A stretch of 64,000 bases of DNA from NCBI GenBank assembly GCA_022410635.1, contig JAJVDF010000161.1, positions 2,067,729 through 2,131,728 on the forward strand. The letters run 5' to 3'. The position numbers were made by a program, and so were the translations under genes. The notes beneath the pieces are model-generated. The model saw only the letters and a program-made list of their open reading frames with translations, had not been told where the DNA came from and did no database searches. Below, in pieces: positions 25,452-37,030 of the stretch; the stretch's first letter is position 1; every line of letters begins with the position of its first letter. This stretch comes from Tretioscincus oriximinensis (lineage: Eukaryota; Chordata; Lepidosauria; Squamata; Gymnophthalmidae).

Positions 25452-25714
25452 AGGGTGCATCCACACGCTTGCCTTACTACTGCTCTAATTGATTATCATG
25501 TAATAAAGTCATTATGTGATCATTGCCTTGCTGTCTACCAGTCAGCACCAGTAACACAACAAAAGTGCAGTGACCACACTGGTCACTGGCATGAAGCTGC
25601 CAAAAAATGTGCAACACTAGGACAGTGTGAGTGCCACCGAACTATGTGGCAAGAAAAAAAGCTTAAGAAAAAATGTGTAAGAAAAGCGTAAAGAAAATGG
25701 CATGTGAATGCACC
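25452..25714. mobile_element. Putative hAT-like non-autonomous element with inverted termini
   Basis: Left end TAGGGTGCATCCACACGC; right end GGCATGTGAATGCACCT is close to its complement. About 260 bp, no coding sequence I recognise. It lies 300 bp upstream of exon B. No clear 8-bp target duplication was seen, so the class is tentative. Confidence 0.45.
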
Positions 25715-26010
25715 TTTTCTGTCATAGATACACTCCTCCTAAACCTTCTCTGTTTATCAATGTGTTGTGTGGTATTGCCCACCTATTTGAACTGGAGCNT
25801 AAGAGGAACCGTGCTGCAAGGGCTTCAGGCTCACCGACTGCCTCTGGGCATCTCATGCAGAGCAACTGCTGTGATTTAAATCAACTGCTGCTGTTCCTGG
25901 CACAGGCTCAAGTGATGATTAATGTTGATTGTGGCACTCTTCGTCTTTTTTCTGTCCTCTTCCAAATTTGGGTGGTGGCATTTGACCTACATTCTTCCTT
26001 TTCTTTTCAG

Positions 26011-26138
26011 AATCACTATTTTAGATGATGGAACACTGAAGATTACCAACGTTACCAAAACAGATGCTGGAAGTTATACATGCACAGCAGTAAATCATTT
26101 TGGTACAGCCAGCAGCACAGGAAACCTGGTGGTGAAAG
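26011..26138 (+). CDS. CNTN4: Contactin-4 internal exon B: second half of Ig domain 5
   Basis: This exon completes the fifth Ig domain. The acceptor is TTCTTTTCAG and the donor GTAATG at 26139. The first base completes the Arg codon begun in exon A. The frame then reads [32 protein letters not shown] and [15 protein letters not shown] is the standard Ig F-strand motif (DxGxYxC), and its Cys pairs with the one in exon A. NVT is a potential N-glycosylation site. Exon A plus exon B give 279 nt, exactly 93 codons bounded by phase-1 introns, so the whole domain is one symmetric cassette. The exon is 128 nt. The open frame at 25922-26161 that contains it is partly intronic and is not a separate gene. 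Confidence 0.94.
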
Positions 26139-26453
26139 GTAATGGATTTCTTTCCACGTAGTTGTGACAGTTCTGCTCATCTATTTTTAAATATTGGAAA
26201 GTATTCATCACTAAAGAAACAGACGATTTGGAATGTGGTCTTAAATCTACTTGCTTGTAAGCCGTGGTGGCTTTTGTTCATTAGGTCTAGCACGATAGAG
26301 AGCAAAGCAGGCAGGAAAAGGTGCATCCAGGAATCCATTGGTAGATGCAATGATGGGGCAGCCTGCTCTAAGGGCTACAGTTCCATGATTATTGTCCATA
26401 TGGAGCACGAATTATTATTTTCATATTAGCAAAACCTGAATTGAAATAAACTA

Positions 26454-26523
26454 TACTGCCAAAAGTATTCACTCACACCTGCATTCACTTGTCTGGGTGG
26501 GTGAGGGAATACTTTTGGCTATA
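26454..26523. mobile_element. Palindromic Tc1/mariner-like mini-element, second type, copy 2
   Basis: Starts TACTGCCAAAAGTATTCACT, has CATTCACTTGTCTGGG at its centre, and ends GAATACTTTTGGCTATA. It is the same family as 22102-22171; the last bases of the right arm have diverged. Confidence 0.7.
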
Positions 26524-28317
26524 TAATGTATGTATTAGGAGGAGGAGGAACTTGGGTTCTGAACTATTGAATGTTGTTGTGTATTACCTAGTTCTGCTTA
26601 TTGAGACTTTCATCTGAGCAATGTGGTTTCTGCAGGGGCTGGAATATCATTTGTCAAAAGAGCATTTTGAGCCATAATCACATATATATATCACATATAT
26701 ACATTTCAGTTAAGATTCACAAATTTATATTATAAAACAATGCAATATAATGTTTATTGTTGGGGTCAAAATTGGATTAATTTTGAGAAGTAAGATAGCA
26801 TAGCAAGATAGGGGAGAAAGGAGAAATGCTAGTGACTCCCACATAAGAATGCAAGCTTAGTGAAACCTGATAATCTAGGTTCATTTCAATTTTGCTTCAG
26901 ATCCAGTTATGTCATTGAAGTTATCTTGGTCACCCTGATGGATGACCTTCTCCAAGAGAAAGATAGGGAAGTATTAATGTGCCAGTTTGATCTAGACTAG
27001 CTGCATGGAAGCATGCAGCTGCTGTATACTTAAGTGTTCTTGTCAAGGGGTAACCGTTTCAGTAATTCACCTTGTTGTTCCACCAAAAAGTGCCTCTCTG
27101 AAATTCTCCAGTCACCTATATGTGTCTGATGTACAGTCTCGCCACCCAGAAAACTGTCTATACTTTGATCCAAAATATATTAAGACGCAGTTCTCCAAAA
27201 CCAAGATGAATCTTTTAGCAAAAGCTTTACTTTGTCTTGGTTAAGTATGCAATCCTAATATATCATTGTCAGCAAGAATAGGCTTATATAGTAATATTTT
27301 TATTCATTGTTTATTCTCTTACTCCTAATATCACGAAATCTGCCTCCCAAAGTTTTTCTTTTCCTCAATTATCAAAAAGGTGTCACATAGGCATAGTGAT
27401 TTCTGAACCACTCACTGAATGATACAAAAAATGATAATGAAGACACTTGGCTATGCTTTCAAGCCATGATAAAAAAATCCATTCAAAAGAGTGTTAGAAT
27501 GGAAGCATTGTGGCATCTCACTGGACACATCTTTCTCATGCTATGATTTTCTAACAGACACTGCAGTCTCAGCATCTCAGAAGCCCTTGCTAGCTTAGTG
27601 ATGAATGTAAAATCTTTCCCTTACATCTTCAGTTGGAGCACATTGTACAGTATTTCATGGCAGAAAGGTCCAACAGATTTATAAAGCTTGGTTGAACAAT
27701 CCAATAATGGAATTGAAATGTGGCCTAAATTCTGGAAGTCCCCATCCCTCTCTCTGGCCCTTCTCCCACACCTTTTGCCCTTTAACTGTTGCTGCTCCCT
27801 CCTACCTAGCACTTACCAATCCAGCAGAGTTTGTGGCCATGGTAGCATGGTCCATAGGTGCAGTGGTGATAGCTGCAGTGACAGTTAGGACAGGTGTCTC
27901 TTGTTCGGCTCACCTGGCCTATTGCCAATAGGAGCAGTAGTGCAGGCAGAGAGGTGAGCAAACCAACGTGTCAACTCAAAAGTGTGGGTAGAGAGGTATA
28001 TGAAGAAAACGGCATCTCTTCACCCTCCTTGCTTCACCAATGGCTAACCAGCAACAGGAGCACAGCAAAAAGGCAAGTAGCCCTGGCAGCAAAAGCACAG
28101 GTAGACAGAGGGACAAGTGAGGAAAGCAACTTCTCTACACTCACCTTGCTCACTCTGGTCTGGCAGCTGAACTAGGCAGGCAGAGAAGCAAGCAGTGTTT
28201 CACTTTGCNTTCTTGGCTGGGCTTCTGGCTATCTATATGTGTCAGCTCCTTTCATTACAGTATCTATATGTCAGGAAGAGAAGCCCAGAATTTTAAAAAT
28301 CAGATTATATAATCTAA

Positions 28318-28510
28318 TCTAGTGGTTAGAGTGTTAATCTCTTATCTGATAGCTTTCCAGTTCAATTCTGCATTCCTCCAAGAAGCCAGCTTAGTGACCT
28401 TGGGCATGCCACAGTTCTTCAGAGCTCTCTCAGCCCCACCTACTTTACAAAGTGTCTGTTGTGAAAGGAAGAACAGAAGGTTATGTAAGCCACTTTGTGG
28501 GATAACCACA
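28318..28510 (+). repeat. tRNA-derived SINE (sense)
   Basis: Starts TCTAGTGGTTAGAGTGTTAA, a tRNA-like box A, then CCAGTTCAATTCTGC as a box B remnant, GTGACCTTGGGCATGCC, CTCTCAGCCCCACCTACTTT and GTAAGCCACTTTGTGGGATA. It lacks the (CTT)n tail. This is the squamate SINE in its transcribed orientation. Confidence 0.75.
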
Positions 28511-28891
28511 TCCCAAACAACTGCAAGTACTCTGGCAAGAACTAAATAACTTCAAAGTGGATGTGCTTAGAATAGATCATAACAATAGTACGTATATATG
28601 AGGATGCAGTTTGTTGAATGATTCCGTAAAGAAATTCTTCAATTTACATTTGGTTTTGGAATGTATTCATTCTTGGCAGAAATTAACAGCCAGGTGTAAA
28701 ATTCCTTTCTGAGGCTTCTTGAAGCAACACTGAAATAATGTAAGTCAGACTTTTAACATGAAAACTGCTAAATTAAAACATCACGACAAATTATAATATA
28801 AACTATGACTTCTGGTCTTCTTCTGTGTTACCTTTAATACTTTAGCCAGGATTCTCAAAGGCAGAAGCAGTGTTTGCAATTATCAAAACTT

Positions 28892-28930
28892 CAGATTCAC
28901 ACCAGCATCCGGGAGCCTGGTGTGAATCTG
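28892..28930. other. Perfect 14-bp hairpin
   Basis: CAGATTCACACCAG (28892-28905) and its exact complement CTGGTGTGAATCTG (28917-28930) separated by 11 bases. No element assignment. Confidence 0.8.
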
Positions 28931-29081
28931 AGAAGAAGGAAGAGGAGGAGGGGTGGGGTGGGGGTAGTTAGACAACCTATTAATAGTTTGATATGCAGTC
29001 ATGTCAACCAGGGTTTCTAATACATATTGCTAATCCCCAAATATCAATCCAGTCTGGTTTTGGAAGTGAGGGAGAAAAATA

Positions 29082-29477
29082 GGCTGACCAGATCCCCCCT
29101 TTTGTGGAGAAAAAACTGAGTTTTGGGGTGTCTGCCCCGCCCTCCCGTGGCGTCGATATTTCCCTGGTTTTTGCTGAGGAAATTTTTTTTTTAATTTTAT
29201 TTAAAAAAAATTACTGCATCACCACTAGGGGGTCTGGCAACTGGGTCCCGTTCCTGAAAGCACCCTCCACTCAGTAAAAAATAAAAATTCTCATGCACTT
29301 CAAACAATTCTCCCACACTTAAAAAAAAATATTTTTTNAAAAAATACATTGCACCACCACTAGGAGTCTCTAGCAACTGGAGTCTGTATTTTTTTTTTTT
29401 TTTTGTTATGTACTCCAAAAATTCTCACACAGTTTAAAAATTCTTCACAGATTTATCAGGCGGGAATCTGGTCAGTC
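29082..29477. mobile_element. TIR element with internal 135-bp tandem repeats, copy 2 (best preserved)
   Basis: A 396-bp element. It starts GGCTGACCAGATCCCCCC and ends GGGAATCTGGTCAGTC, near-complementary 16-bp termini. It is flanked by TA at 29080-29081 and 29478-29479. Inside are two units with 'CACCACTAGG' at about 29220 and 29356, a period close to 135 bp, the same arrangement as in copy 1. No protein; consistent with a non-autonomous element moved by a TA-targeting transposase. Confidence 0.68.
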
Positions 29478-31630
29478 TAGAGGAAAAGAGNAAGTTGGTG
29501 ACATTAAGGTCCTTTTGCTTTCTCTTTACCTCCTAATTTCTGCCACCGTGAGCTATTCTGAAACTCCAAACTTGTGTTTTCCCTGTTCCAATCATTTGAA
29601 TCATTTGGAAGCACCGAATTAAAGGCATGATGCAGGGCATTTATTATATATAAATGGTCCTTCATTTGTAGTTTGACTAGTATTTTCATGGGCAATAAAT
29701 ACTCTCTAAATGGATGTTTTGTCTTNATGTCTGAGACTGTTNTTTTTTTTTTAAAGAAAATCCTTATTAGATAATTTGTCATATTCAGAGAAAATGTGTA
29801 ACTTATGCCTGTTGCCCTTTCAACACCCGTCTTATTTCCCCCTGAGATACAATCAGTGCATGATTTAATGTAGTTAGCCACTCTTCTATTTCTTTTCACT
29901 GACTTTGTAATGTATGCTCAAAAATGCTNTTATTACCAAATTAAACAAAATAATAAAGTGCTGGCAGTAGTATTTGACTGGAGTTGTAATTTGTTAGATG
30001 TGCTGACACTGACATATGTTTCAAATTAAATTATGCATTTTTATGGTTAATATTGTATCTGATGAATTCTTCTACTCAATGGAGATATAGATTATACCCC
30101 ACCCAGCATTCATTGTGTGCAGTTGTGAGCCAGTGCATTTCCCTACTGAATGCAAACCAAGAGAAATCCCTACACATATATTGCCAACTCGAGTAAAAGA
30201 TATTAGACCCAGTGCAATTTACATTAAAGAGGGATTATCCCAGAGCTCTCCTGGGATTACTGCATCACCCAGTGAGAATCCCAACATAGTCCTCAAATAT
30301 CGATGGGAAATTGCATGGCAATGCTACTGTTGGGATGTTAATTCTCCACATGGATTTTCCCTAAATAGTGGGTGCTAGCTTTCACCATAGTCTTAAAAAT
30401 AAAATGACCTATATGTGTAGTACACAGTACTAAAATTGTGCCAAAGATGGCCACCGTGCATGAATGATTGCTTACCTTTGAAAAAATGCAACCTTCCTGT
30501 TGTGGGAACAAGTGTCCAAACAAGTAAGTGTCCATGCTTGTCCCTTAATGTTGTACTCCCATCTGCTAAGAATGGTGAAAGGCAATTGTGGAATCAAAAC
30601 AAGATGCTGCATTTTCCTATCATAGTCTGGAAACTGCCTTTGATAATAGTTTAGAAATATGCTAGGTAATAATGAGAAAAGTGAAGCGATTTCACCAAGG
30701 AAACAATTCCTGACTTCAACCAACAAAACAATTTTTTCCTGAGATTATTTATGCCTTGAGTTTGGATCAGACATCTTACTTTTATTACTATTACTATTAT
30801 TATTTAGCCAGTTTATATGGTTCCGTGAGTTCTGATTCACAGTAATTTAGCTTTAGCACTGCAAGGAGATAATAACGGATATATTGAAGAGATCCATCTT
30901 GTTTGTGTTGAAAGCCTTGTTCATTTCATTCGCCATGGTTGTCTTTGGTTTAACTAATTGCCTCATTACAACTGCTTTACAATCAGTAGGGTTTCGGCAT
31001 TAATGTGATGAAAAGGCTTACAGAAAACTAGCAAGATATTAAAAAGCATAGATCTCTGACCCACCCATTCTTGATGGTTTCACAACTTAGGACACACCCA
31101 TGTGTGTAGACATTATACATAAAACCTGTAGAAACTGTTGGTTATAAGCATTACATCGCATGTGTTTACTGTAGGAAACTGAATCAGTGCTTTGGACTAC
31201 CCTATTCTGGCTGTTGTTGGGTACCACTGAGTCATGACTGAATCGTTGGTGTAAAAAGATATACTGGCCAAAATTACAATTCTTCTGGAGCATATCTGCA
31301 ATCCACCTCGTTCCCACTTCTCTTGAACTAGCTAATCCATATGACATGGCACAAGCCTCCATTTCCCTATATGTCAAATTAAGCCACTCACTCCTTACTA
31401 GCTAGTTCCGCAATGGCTTTGAAGCTGAAGTAATATATAACATTTCCCAGCAGAGATACTTCAAAGCACAAAAAGGTTTCAATGGTAAATTTGCCGTATT
31501 GTTGTAACAATGCATGCCTCTTATGTATAGATCTGTTTAATGTGGGTTGCCATTAATCCAGATTAGAGAGAATTTAGGATTACCATTAGTCCTATGTGGA
31601 TTAGTGAACTCTGGATTAATAAAGCTGTCT

Positions 31631-31650
31631 TAGGTTGCATCCAGACAGGG
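31631..31650. other. Isolated TGCATCCAGACAGGG terminus
   Basis: TAGGTTGCATCCAGACAGGG resembles the termini at 25452 and 40538. The partner end was not located. It abuts the L2-like fragment at 31671. Confidence 0.3.
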
Positions 31651-31670
31651 TCAATAACATGCATGCAAAT

Positions 31671-31935
31671 TTGATTTATTTATTTATGTTTCTATACCAC
31701 CTTATACAGGAAGATCACAGAGTGGTTAACAGTAAAAACAAAATGAACATATTAAAATAATAATATCTGAAAGTAAGGGAAGGAGAGCAGTTCTCTCAGC
31801 CAAAGGCCAGGTTCAAGAGGTGCGTCTTCAGGCGTTTTCTGAATAAACACAGAGATGGTGATTGACACACCTCAAGAGAGAGACTGGTCCCCAGTCTGGG
31901 GGCTGCAACAGAGAATGCTCTGGTGCAATTGTTTC
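31671..31935 (-). repeat. L2-like LINE 3' fragment (antisense)
   Basis: Starts with TTTATTTATTTATGTTTC and 'TATACCACCTTATACAGG', the complement of the (AAAT)n-tailed 3' end, and continues through GCCAAAGGCCAGGTTCAAGA and GTGCGTCTTCAGGCGTTTTC to CTGGTCCCCAGTCTGGGGGC. Same layout as 10862-11165 and 34627-35060. Confidence 0.6.
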
Positions 31936-34626
31936 ACCAGGTTGTTATATAAACAGGAAATTTCAGATCTTAAAACTGAATTATTAGTATATCAGGAAAC
32001 TTGCCTGTCAAACTGATATATATGGTTCTTGAGGAAAGGCTGTGATGTGTGGATAGTTTTGCTGAGGAAATGTGAAAGTGAGAAGGGAAGGAATCATTGG
32101 CACCTGACTATTCAATAACATTTGGCAGGAGTCATTACTGGATATTTTAACAACCAGTAAACAAAGTGGCTGATGGGAAACCTCACTTATCAGAAGCTAT
32201 CAGAAAGGCAAAAAACCATGAATAGGCAGTAGAGGTATGAATGAGGCGAATTAAAATCGGAAAACCAATAAACTAGATACCAGCAAACACTGGAATAAAC
32301 AAGTTCTTCAAAAATGAAGTTTGGACAAGTGGGTCATTTTCTATTGATAAGGAATAACACAGAATATGAATGTGTCTTCATGCAAACTTTACTTCCTTGC
32401 TAGTTTAAAAATGTTTGTGCTGTAGCCAAACACAGTGAGTAATCATCTTTTATGCACCATCAAAGACACATTCACAGTCACTTCTTACATGCTTGAGGGG
32501 AATAGACTTCAAATCTCCAAGGAAGACTTTAACACTTCTTCTAATGCTCATAAACTAATTACAAAAATGTAGGGCAGCTGTTGCTCTTAAATGAGCACTT
32601 TGCTTACAGGACACCAGTGGAAACATGGCAGCTACCAAGCCAGCAGGCAAAGTGTCCCAATGAACTGCAAACAATTGACATTCCGTGCCGAAAATGAATT
32701 TTATCCCCAATGAGAAATAACCTTGCAGACCCTGCTACGTTAAATGGTTAGATTACTAATTCTTTTCCACTCCATCTGGTATATTTGTAGCTTCAAGCTG
32801 TTTAACAACACAGAGAATTTGGTTTGCAGTAAAAATCAATGATGCCTAATTGTCCACTTGGCATTAGAAAAGTGTTTTATAAATGCTTTCCTTTCCCCCC
32901 ACAAAGAAAGAGAGAAATACTTACATTTTCATAGAATTCTCCCTAAATCTAATTCTTTAAATGATCAGATGATTAGATGTAGGCCCCAGTGTGGAAAACA
33001 TAGTTATGTGCACGTTCACCCAGACCTCTCCTGGTATCCATGAAGGCACCTGAGCCCAGTGAAATAAAATGGCTTGCTAAAGAATTTATGGTTTATGCTT
33101 CATGTTCAGTGCAGTTCCATTTAAAAGCCTGGTTCCTGCAAAACATTTAAGCATGCTCTCTAACCTTGTAATCAGACACCTTGTGGATCCAACTATTAGT
33201 TATTTTGCATGCTGTATGGCAGCCATTTGGTGGTTGGTTCTTAGCAATGTTTCTACAGTAGACCCACAAAGACTGGATATGTTAAATACGATGGCCTTGT
33301 GAAATACCTGATTCCTAAAAACTGAGCCTGGAGCCCTTTCTGTACTTAATTTTTGGAATGGTATTTTTGGCGAGTTAGGATCTTTGTCCTTTCCCTTTTG
33401 CACTTTGTAAAGTACAGCAAATTGCAAACACATTTAGGCTTCCTGTCAACCAAAGCTCACTCACTCCTCAGGCCTAACTTGCTGTTGCCCACATTAATCT
33501 GTCCTCCATGCCTTCTAATCTTAAATCAATTAAAAGGATTTCTTAAGTCAAGAGCAGTAAAGGGCCTAGGACAGTATTTCAAGTGCTGACTTCTTTTTTC
33601 CAGCAAACTTTACTGCTTACTGTAGACAATGAACATGAATTATCCCATCAAGAGAGGCAGAATAATATAGATTTCTATTTTCAAATTCATTTGCTGCCCA
33701 AAATGAACTCTAACATCAGGGAATCCCCTGATACAGTTTGTTAGATTTAAAAAATGCTGCAAGTGAGCAATATGTTATCAAAACTCACTTTGTTTTATTC
33801 CTTTAGATCAACATTTTCTGTCCAGAGAAGCCTAGCTATAAGCCAGAAGATTTACTTGAGCCTAAGAAGGCCAACCAAAACTAATCTTCTGTACAGGCAG
33901 ATACTTAGCCTTCAACAGTAGGGATAGTAAAATTACAGTACTCTATCTGTAGACAGTGGAGTTGATATATTCTTCTAGTTTTTAATAACTGCAGTTAAAC
34001 CATATTGGTCTGATTTCTGCAGGGAGTTTTTTCCCATGGAGATTGTCCTAATAACATTGTAGTATATCTAGTATATATATTTTAATCTGCATGCAAAAAA
34101 GCCCTGCACTTTCTCTTGTTCCATCTACATTAAGATTGGTTAAGTTTGTATTAGCCTTTGAATTACGTTCTTTTTCTTTTCGTCATAGTTTCTTATGCCA
34201 AGTTAAGCCTGGAAATTATTTAGAATGAAGCAAACATAAATATCTTCATGAGTTGCAACTACAAGCATTTCAAAAAGAAGCTTAAAAGCAGGTTAGAGGT
34301 GATAGCTTGTGGACACCAGTGATATCATCCCACATCTATTTCAAATTAAAGGCCAAAGAATTAAATTTGTATGGGAATTGTCTGACCCTTAATGTGGATT
34401 AAATGTAGTCGTGTTTTGGCGTTACTGTCTCTAAGCTATGTTTTAAATCCTTTTGCTGTCACACTGTTTGGATCCTGCCAATATCTCTATGTGCATATTT
34501 TCTTTCTGAGCAGAGAACAAAGCAAGAAGACTGAATTTGTGGTCTTTCTTTACTTGTTTCGTAGTGATATAGGTTAGCTGATCCACAGCAAGCATTCCAT
34601 GGGGACTATACCAGTCTCAAACCTTT

Positions 34627-35060
34627 ATTTTTTTATTTATTTACATTTATATTCTACCCTATAACCACAGGTCTCAGGGCAGATGACAATAAAATACCAT
34701 AAAAAACAATTAAAATAGAATAAATAGTCACAGTGTCTTCAAAAGTGAAGGGTTTGGGCTCGGCCGAAAGCAAGGGTGAATAGGTGCATATTTAACAGGT
34801 GCCTGAAGATATACAGCATAGGAGTCTGATGACCTCAGAGGGGAGACCATTTCACAACTTCAGGGCTATCACAGTTATCCATACCCCTTTAATGAATGAA
34901 GGAGATGGGACCATTTGCTCATTCCATCCTCTGAAACTCCAGAAATGGACTCCTGGGCTCAGAATTCTTGGTGGACTCATTTTAGCTATTTGCCTTATTA
35001 TGTCCCTAAAAAGGTTCCTGTTAGAACTAGCTAGTATACTGGTGGACCTGTTTTAACAGG
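34627..35060 (-). repeat. L2-like LINE 3' fragment (antisense)
   Basis: Begins TTTTTTATTTATTTACATTT, then 'TATTCTACCCTATAACCACAGG', GGGTTTGGGCTCGGCC and AACAGGTGCCTGAAGATATA. The plus strand is the complement of a LINE C-terminus plus 3' UTR; the reading frame is degraded. Confidence 0.55.
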
Positions 35061-35749
35061 TCTATGCAATGCTGATCTAGACTAGATCAGAAGATTTTGG
35101 GAGAACTGCAGTGATTGGTCCATGCAAGCTATCCATTAGGTGCTGTTTTACCTATTTTTTAAAAAAATGTTATTCTCTTAGTTCTTTCTTTTTTTAGTCT
35201 CTTAAAAGGATATGCAGATTCCACAATAGATGGCCACAATAGAAAAGCAAATTTACTTCACAACTCAATTCCAGGGCAGCTTGTGGCCTCCATCTTTAAT
35301 GTGCACACTAATCCCCTAGAAGATAACAGGGATTATTAATCTTGTGAACTTTGGCACCCTTTGAATTTCCCGCACACTGGCCTCAAGCTAATCAGCATGT
35401 AGGTCTGGCTGTGGTGATTCAGCACCTCCAAACAGTCAGATGGTGTTTAGTAAAAGACAGTGTGGTGCTCACTACAGGAAGGAAGAAGGAGCTTGCTTCT
35501 ACCTATGCCACCAGCCATTGATTCTGCTGCTATCACATCTGTCCGGCCAGAGCAAAAAATAAAACCTGAAATCACTACCCTACTAGGATCCCTTAACTTC
35601 TGAGAACCTGGTGGGGTGGCAATTTCAGACTTTTAAAAAATATATAATAATAACAATTCATTCTGGTCAGGTGCGACACCAGAAGAATGGGAAACACAAA
35701 AAATTCATGATGGAAAAACAAAACAAAATGGTGGAAAATTTAAGTACAG

Positions 35750-35900
35750 AATATTTATTTATTTATTTATTTATTTAAAGATTTTTACCCTGCCCTTCCC
35801 CCGAAGGTGTCCAGGGCGGCTTACAAAAGTTAAAAATTCAGGTTGTCATGACCTTCACAACATTAAAACCATAAAAGAAACACAAGAATTTAAAATGTCG
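35750..35900 (-). repeat. L2-like LINE 3' end with (AAAT)n tail (antisense)
   Basis: An (ATTT)n tract (35751-35777) leads into TTTTTACCCTGCCCTTCCCC and GGTGTCCAGGGCGGCTTACA, the complement of the widespread squamate ending 'gtaagccgccc...gggataaat(aaat)n'. Confidence 0.65.
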
Positions 35901-35997
35901 TCCTCTGATGGGGGAGCATATGTGCATTAAATGATGATATTGCTGAATATCACATATACGTTTAAGTGCATTCATTGTCACTGTCGGTGACTCTGCA

Positions 35998-36270
35998 GTG
36001 AAGAAGAACCTGGTATTTATACTCCACTCGGAGTGTATAGAGCGTCTTGCAGAGTTAATTTTCGACCAAAGACTTACATCAATTCTATCTTCCCCATCAG
36101 GTTAATGATGGTTCTCATTAATCTAATTGAAATGCAGATTACAAATCTACATTTCTTTCAGATAGCTGAATTGGCTAGAGCTGCAAGGAAGTAAAGTGTG
36201 CTCACCCCTCTACGTCTGAAACAGGGCCTCACAACTGCATCTCTCAGTTGAAAGACCGTCTCTTAGCATG
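35998..36270 (-). repeat. tRNA-derived SINE (antisense)
   Basis: GAAGAAGAACCTGGTATTTA (tail and 3' end), CAATTCTATCTTCCCCATCA, AGATAGCTGAATTGGCTAGA, then CAGGGCCTCACAACTGC, the last being the tRNA-like end. Collinear with 36758-37030 but more diverged. Confidence 0.65.
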
Positions 36271-36464
36271 TGCACCATTCATGCCTACATTCATATGGTG
36301 CAGTGGCAAGAATATCTAGGGTTATAGTATATAAAAACCAGGATAGGACTTTGAGGAATTTATTCAGTTTGTTTTCATGCCCTTAATATATACAGTGCAG
36401 TATAATGCAACAAATTATCTTATTCAGTGTATAATATCAGACATGTCCTCACCATCTGGGAGAT

Positions 36465-36540
36465 CATTTGGTGGGCCACTGTGTGAGGTAGAATGTTGGG
36501 CTAGATGGGCTGTGGACCGATTCAGCAGGGCTCCTCTTAT
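36465..36540 (+). repeat. CR1-like LINE 3' end (sense, short)
   Basis: GTGGGCCACTGTGTGAGG, AATGTTGGGCTAGATGGGCT and TTCAGCAGGGCTCCTCTTAT; only the last 75 bp or so of the element. Confidence 0.78.
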
Positions 36541-36671
36541 CTGCAAGTCATATGCTGTGCCAGGAAACTGAGCAAGACTACTCTTATATTGTACATCTAT
36601 TATTACTCTTATATTGTACAGTCAAAAATGTCTACGCAATTTGGAATGGATAAACAAAAAAGGAAATAACT

Positions 36672-36760
36672 AAAAATATTTAATTTCTATACCGCCTTAT
36701 ATGCGTAGGTCTCAAGGTGACCACACATTAAAGAAAAGCCAACATATTAAAACCAAATTA
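36672..36760 (-). repeat. L2-like LINE 3' end (antisense, short)
   Basis: ATTTAATTTCTATACCGCCT and TATGCGTAGGTCTCAAGGTG match the start of the other antisense L2-like copies. The SINE at 36758 follows immediately. Confidence 0.5.
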
Positions 36761-37030
36761 AGAAGAACTGGGTTCTTATACCCCACTTTTCTCATCTTTC
36801 AAAGGGACTCAAAGCAGCTTACAAGGGTATTTTTGCCCGAAGGCTGACATTCTATCTTCCCCACCAGGCTGTGGTGGTTCCCTTGTATCTACTTGCTGTC
36901 AGTTGCAATTTCTTGAAACTCATGCTTTCGAATAGCTGGGTTGGCTAGAGCTACAGGTTCACCCCTCCCCACGTCCAACACAGGGCTTCGAAACCCCATC
37001 TCCCAGATGAGAGACGGATTACTTAGTGAC
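36758..37030 (-). repeat. tRNA-derived SINE (antisense, most complete)
   Basis: AGAAGAACTGGGTTCTTATA, TTTCAAAGGGACTCAAAGCA, ATCTTCCCCACCAGGCTGTG, then GGGCTTCGAAACCCC (box B region on the minus strand) and AGAGACGGATTACTTAG near the tRNA-like end. The body matches 3938-4080, which identifies that fragment. Confidence 0.72.

Larger units (their letters stand above)
621..26010 (+). other. CNTN4: Intron A-B of CNTN4 (25.4 kb)
   Basis: A large AT-rich intron between a GTAATA donor and a TTCTTTTCAG acceptor. Repeats inside it are listed separately. Stretches where I recognise nothing: 621-1830, 2340-3230 (repeat-free and a candidate conserved element near 2340-2660), 5000-7465, 9435-10855, 13730-14155, 14600-14880, 15260-18475, 20490-22100, 22175-24090 (apart from the AAC microsatellite) and 24255-25450. 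They are low in GC, broken by stops in all frames, and contain only short chance open frames. Confidence 0.85.

Noticed and set aside
25922..26161. Open frame containing exon B read as a stand-alone small protein
   Set aside because: A polypyrimidine tract and AG acceptor at 26001-26010 and a GT donor at 26139 show that only 26011-26138 is coding.
35461..35560. Possible tRNA or snRNA gene in the repeat-poor interval
   Set aside because: No cloverleaf, box A/B pair or snRNA core could be made from the sequence.
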